This document shows positions 62,018 through 64,000 of a stretch of 64,000 nt of DNA, one piece after another. The translations under genes were made by a program, and so were the position numbers. Position 1 is the stretch's first letter, and every line of letters starts with the position of its first letter. The notes beneath the pieces were generated by a model. It did not search any database, was not told the origin of the DNA, and saw nothing but the letters and a program-made list of their open reading frames with translations. This stretch comes from Symbiodinium microadriaticum (taxonomy: Eukaryota; Sar; Dinophyceae; Suessiales; Symbiodiniaceae): contig LSRX01000174.1 in NCBI GenBank assembly GCA_001939145.1, forward strand, positions 330,611-394,610. The letters are read 5' to 3'.

Positions 62018-62476
62018 ATGCGTAGTTGGAGACCTGGCCTTGCAGACTTCAGAGGAGAAGCAGCTGTAGGCCTGTTTTTTTGCTCAGGCTTTGGGGTACA
62101 GCGGTATAGGTTTGCGCGGACGCAGCGTCTCATACTTTCAGGTTGTATGCGGGCCCTAGGGGCTTCCAGAGGGAAGCTCACTAACCCTAGGGCTCCAAAT
62201 AGCCCAAAGTAGGTACTATTTACAGACTTTAGACCCCAAAGTAGGTACTATTTGTATACTTGGAGCTCTAGGGTAATGGTAGGATCCTTACCGGGGTTGT
62301 TGGACGGTGCTCAATGGAGATATCTGCCACTTGATCGAAGCGGCAACACCAATGTGAAAGTCGTTTGTCACGGGCCTTTGCACCGAACGGAGATGGTAAT
62401 GGCCTCGAAGGCGTTCTGTCATCATACACGAAGCTCAGGTGACTCAGGAGAATTACCACACATCCACACAAACTAA
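62018..62476 (+). CDS. Complete two-exon gene model, 105 codons
   Basis: ATG 62018 opens MRSWRPGLADFRGEAAVGLF…RTQRLILS, leaving one nucleotide at G|GTTGTATG. The 141-nt intron contains a T1-like hairpin (62184-62274) and ends GGTAATGGTAG. Exon 62283-62476 supplies two nucleotides, encodes SLPGLLDGAQWRYLPLDRSG…GELPHIHTN and ends in TAA. Phase closes. It starts 6 bases after the stop of the preceding model, which is tight for independent genes. Confidence 0.55.
62184..62274. mobile_element. T1-type inverted-repeat element in intron
   Basis: ACCCTAGGGCTCCAAATAGCCCAAAGTAGGTACTATT… and …AAAGTAGGTACTATTTGTATACTTGGAGCTCTAGGGT. Inverted ends plus an internal direct repeat AAAGTAGGTACTATTT. Confidence 0.8.
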
Positions 62477-62664
62477 GCTACTATGAATTATAAAGGGTTT
62501 CTGTACGGGCTACTATCCAAATCTGCACATGGGTTGCTACTTCGAGGGCCGGGGGCCTTAGTAAGTAGGTAATAAGCAGAGTTTTAAGCTTGTACCCCAA
62601 AAGGGATCCTGATTGGGGTCCATAAAAATGACTACTCGCTAAGTCCCCCGTTCCTCCAAGTCAC

Positions 62665-62765
62665 TCTAGACACCCTAAACCCGAAACTCCTAAACCCTGA
62701 ACCCCTAAACCCTAAACCCTAAAACCCTAAACCCTAAACCCTGAACCCCGAAACCCTAAAGTGTT
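62665..62765. repeat. CCCTAAA array
   Basis: ACCCTAAACCCGAAACTCC…CCCTAAAACCCTAAACCCTAAACCC, 30-130 bases upstream of the acceptor at 62801. Confidence 0.95.
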
Positions 62766-62801
62766 TAGTGTAGAGGCTCGGACTCCGCGGCAACCTTGCA
62801 G

Positions 62802-63772
62802 CTGGCCGACTAGAGCGGTCATTGGCCACCGCAGCGGGGCGAGAGGGGCTACCTGGTGATCAGCAAGGGTTTCTAGAACTTCAGGGTTTCAGGGTTTCAG
62901 GGTTTGGGGTTTTTAGGTTTCTAGGGTTTTTAGGGAGGGTTTGGGTAGGGTTTTCAGAGTTTCGAGGCTTTGGTATTCCTTGGTTTGAGGTGACTAGCAG
63001 GGACGGCTTCGTGTTGTGCTGCTGCCCGAAACCCCAATCCCCTAAACACCCCCCCGCAACAGACCTAAGCACTTCACTAAACGGGCCCTTAAACACACAT
63101 AAACAACTCAACCCCATGGGCAACCCTCCACGAGGCCTTGGCCCCCACAGCTGCCGCTGGAAGAGCCACTGGCGGAAAGGCTCCAAGCCGAAAAGGAGGC
63201 TTGGGCCTCCAGGAGTTTAGCTGGCTTCTGGTTCAGGGACGCAACGCCTTTCTTGAGAGAAGCTGCAGCTGCAGCAGTAAGAGTAGTTGCAGTAGTTGTC
63301 TTCGTAGTACTGGTAGTAAGAGTAAGGTATGGCAGCAGTCGAAGCAGTGCTGTGGCAGCATCAGCAGCCGACGCAGGGCCGGCAGCGGCAACAGCAGGAG
63401 CAGCCAGAACAGTCGTACTGGTAAGAACGGCTTGACTCCAGCGCCTCGGAGCTTCAGTGTTGGAGGCAGGACATCTTTGATCCTGCGCCAGTATACTTGG
63501 TAGAGGTGGTAAACTTCTTCTTGTCACCATGAGGACAAGCTGAACAACTTCTCCAACATATCTGCCTGTCGTTTGCATTGCAGGCCGTATCTAGACCCTC
63601 GCTCACTGGATACCCTAGCCGCCCTAGCCTTGTGTTCGGCTATGGTTTTGAAACCGAAGACGACCTAGGCGGTAGCAACAGCATCCAAGCATTGAGGAAA
63701 CTGCTCAGGAGCTTGAAACATGCATTTGGGCTCGACGCGGTTTCCCGGAGTTTAGGTAGGAGTCTTGCCTAA
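62802..63772 (+). CDS. Five-or-more-exon gene, unknown protein
   Basis: Exon 62802-62868 (after CAACCTTGCAG) encodes GRLERSLATAAGREGLPGDQ… and ends at GTTTCTAG before a TTTCAGGG array. A tiny exon, 62998-63010 (RDGF), is tentative. Exon 63151-63276, after TTGGCCCCCACAG, encodes LPLEEPLAERLQAEKEAWAS…FLREAAAAA and ends phase 0 at GTAAGAG. An Ala-rich segment at 63330-63420 may be another exon. Exon 63442-63499 encodes ASELQCWRQDIFDPAPVYL (donor GTAGAG). Exon 63584-63772, after CGTTTGCATTGCAG, encodes AVSRPSLTGYPSRPSLVFGY…LRKLLRSLKHAFGLD… to TAA. Most joins fit in phase. No family recognised. Confidence 0.65.
62880..62965. repeat. TTTCAGGG/TTTAGGG-type array at intron start
   Basis: TTCAGGGTTTCAGGGTTTCAGGGTTTGGGG… begins 11 bases after the donor at 62869. 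Confidence 0.9.
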
Positions 63773-63774
63773 AG

Positions 63775-64000
63775 GTTCAGGTGGGACGGCAGTAAGTACC
63801 AGATTTGCTGAAGATCCAAAGCCCAGAACCTGAATGCCCGGTACAACCAGCCCAGTGTCCTGTAAGCGGAAGCCCGAAGCCCTAGAGTCAGCCGTAAGAA
63901 ACGACGATCAAACATGCAGAGACCCTGAACCCCGAATTCCCCCCCCCCCAAACCCCAAACCCCTAAACCTTAAACCCCAAACCCCTAAACCCTTAACCCA
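63775..64000. other. End of window: intron or intergenic with CCCTAAA-type array
   Basis: A C-run and CAAACCCCTAAACCTTAAACCCC array fills 63940-64000. By the pattern seen elsewhere, an exon acceptor would be expected just beyond the window. A minus frame 63769-63951 is unconvincing. Confidence 0.4.

Noticed and set aside
63940-64000. CCCTAAA-type sequence at the window edge as a chromosome end
   Set aside because: The repeats are degenerate and the same motif occurs throughout the window in both orientations, so it is interstitial; a true telomere would be a long uniform array.
1-64000. Dinoflagellate spliced-leader remnants as proof of origin
   Set aside because: I looked by eye for the leader core ending TTTGGCTCAAG and saw no convincing copy, so the taxonomic suggestion rests only on telomere type and gene style.

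Overview
This window reads as eukaryotic nuclear DNA from an intron-rich genome. It has no long open frames, no bacterial-style operons and no ribosome binding sites. It is full of simple-sequence arrays, small palindromic (MITE-like) elements and degenerate copies of the TTTAGGG/CCCTAAA telomere-type motif. That telomere unit is known from land plants and many algae, including dinoflagellates and chromerids. I cannot name the organism; an alga with plant-type telomeres is my best guess.

Read as spliced genes, the sequence shows dozens of short exon-like segments, mostly 40-250 nt, bounded by pyrimidine-rich ...AG acceptors and GT donors. In many adjacent pairs the codon phase closes exactly and the reading runs to a stop. 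Telomere-like arrays sit in the gaps in a fixed way. TTTAGGG-type copies lie just after a donor (often GTTTAGGG itself) and CCCTAAA-type copies lie shortly before an acceptor, so the order along the DNA is CCCTAAA - exon - TTTAGGG. All exon calls are my own manual reading and have no transcript support.

Layout: 1-8.8 kb holds small + strand gene fragments (1.2-1.4, 3.1, 4.0-5.8, 7.0-7.6, 8.6). From 10.5 to 16.1 kb there are several more, the best at 14.35-15.08 and 15.49-16.07. From 16.9 to 20.4 kb lies the one gene I recognise by family, a cyclin-box protein. From 21.8 to 27 kb there is a run of short genes. From 28 to 43.5 kb gene fragments are diluted by repeats. From 44.2 to 46.6 kb a many-exon gene encodes a Glu/Ala/Pro/Ser-rich, probably disordered protein. 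From 47.4 to 51.2 kb large CTN trinucleotide arrays alternate with exons. From 52.3 to 63.8 kb is the densest part, with several models whose phases close throughout (53.18-53.58, 54.24-54.47, 54.61-54.88, 55.85-56.03, 61.02-61.38, 61.78-62.01, 62.02-62.48) and two larger genes at 56.2-57.4 and 62.8-63.8.

Nearly all convincing models are on the + strand; the best minus-strand candidates are at 52.0-52.5, 57.5-57.9 and 61.5-61.8 kb. Except for the cyclin, I do not recognise the proteins, and no pathway links neighbours.
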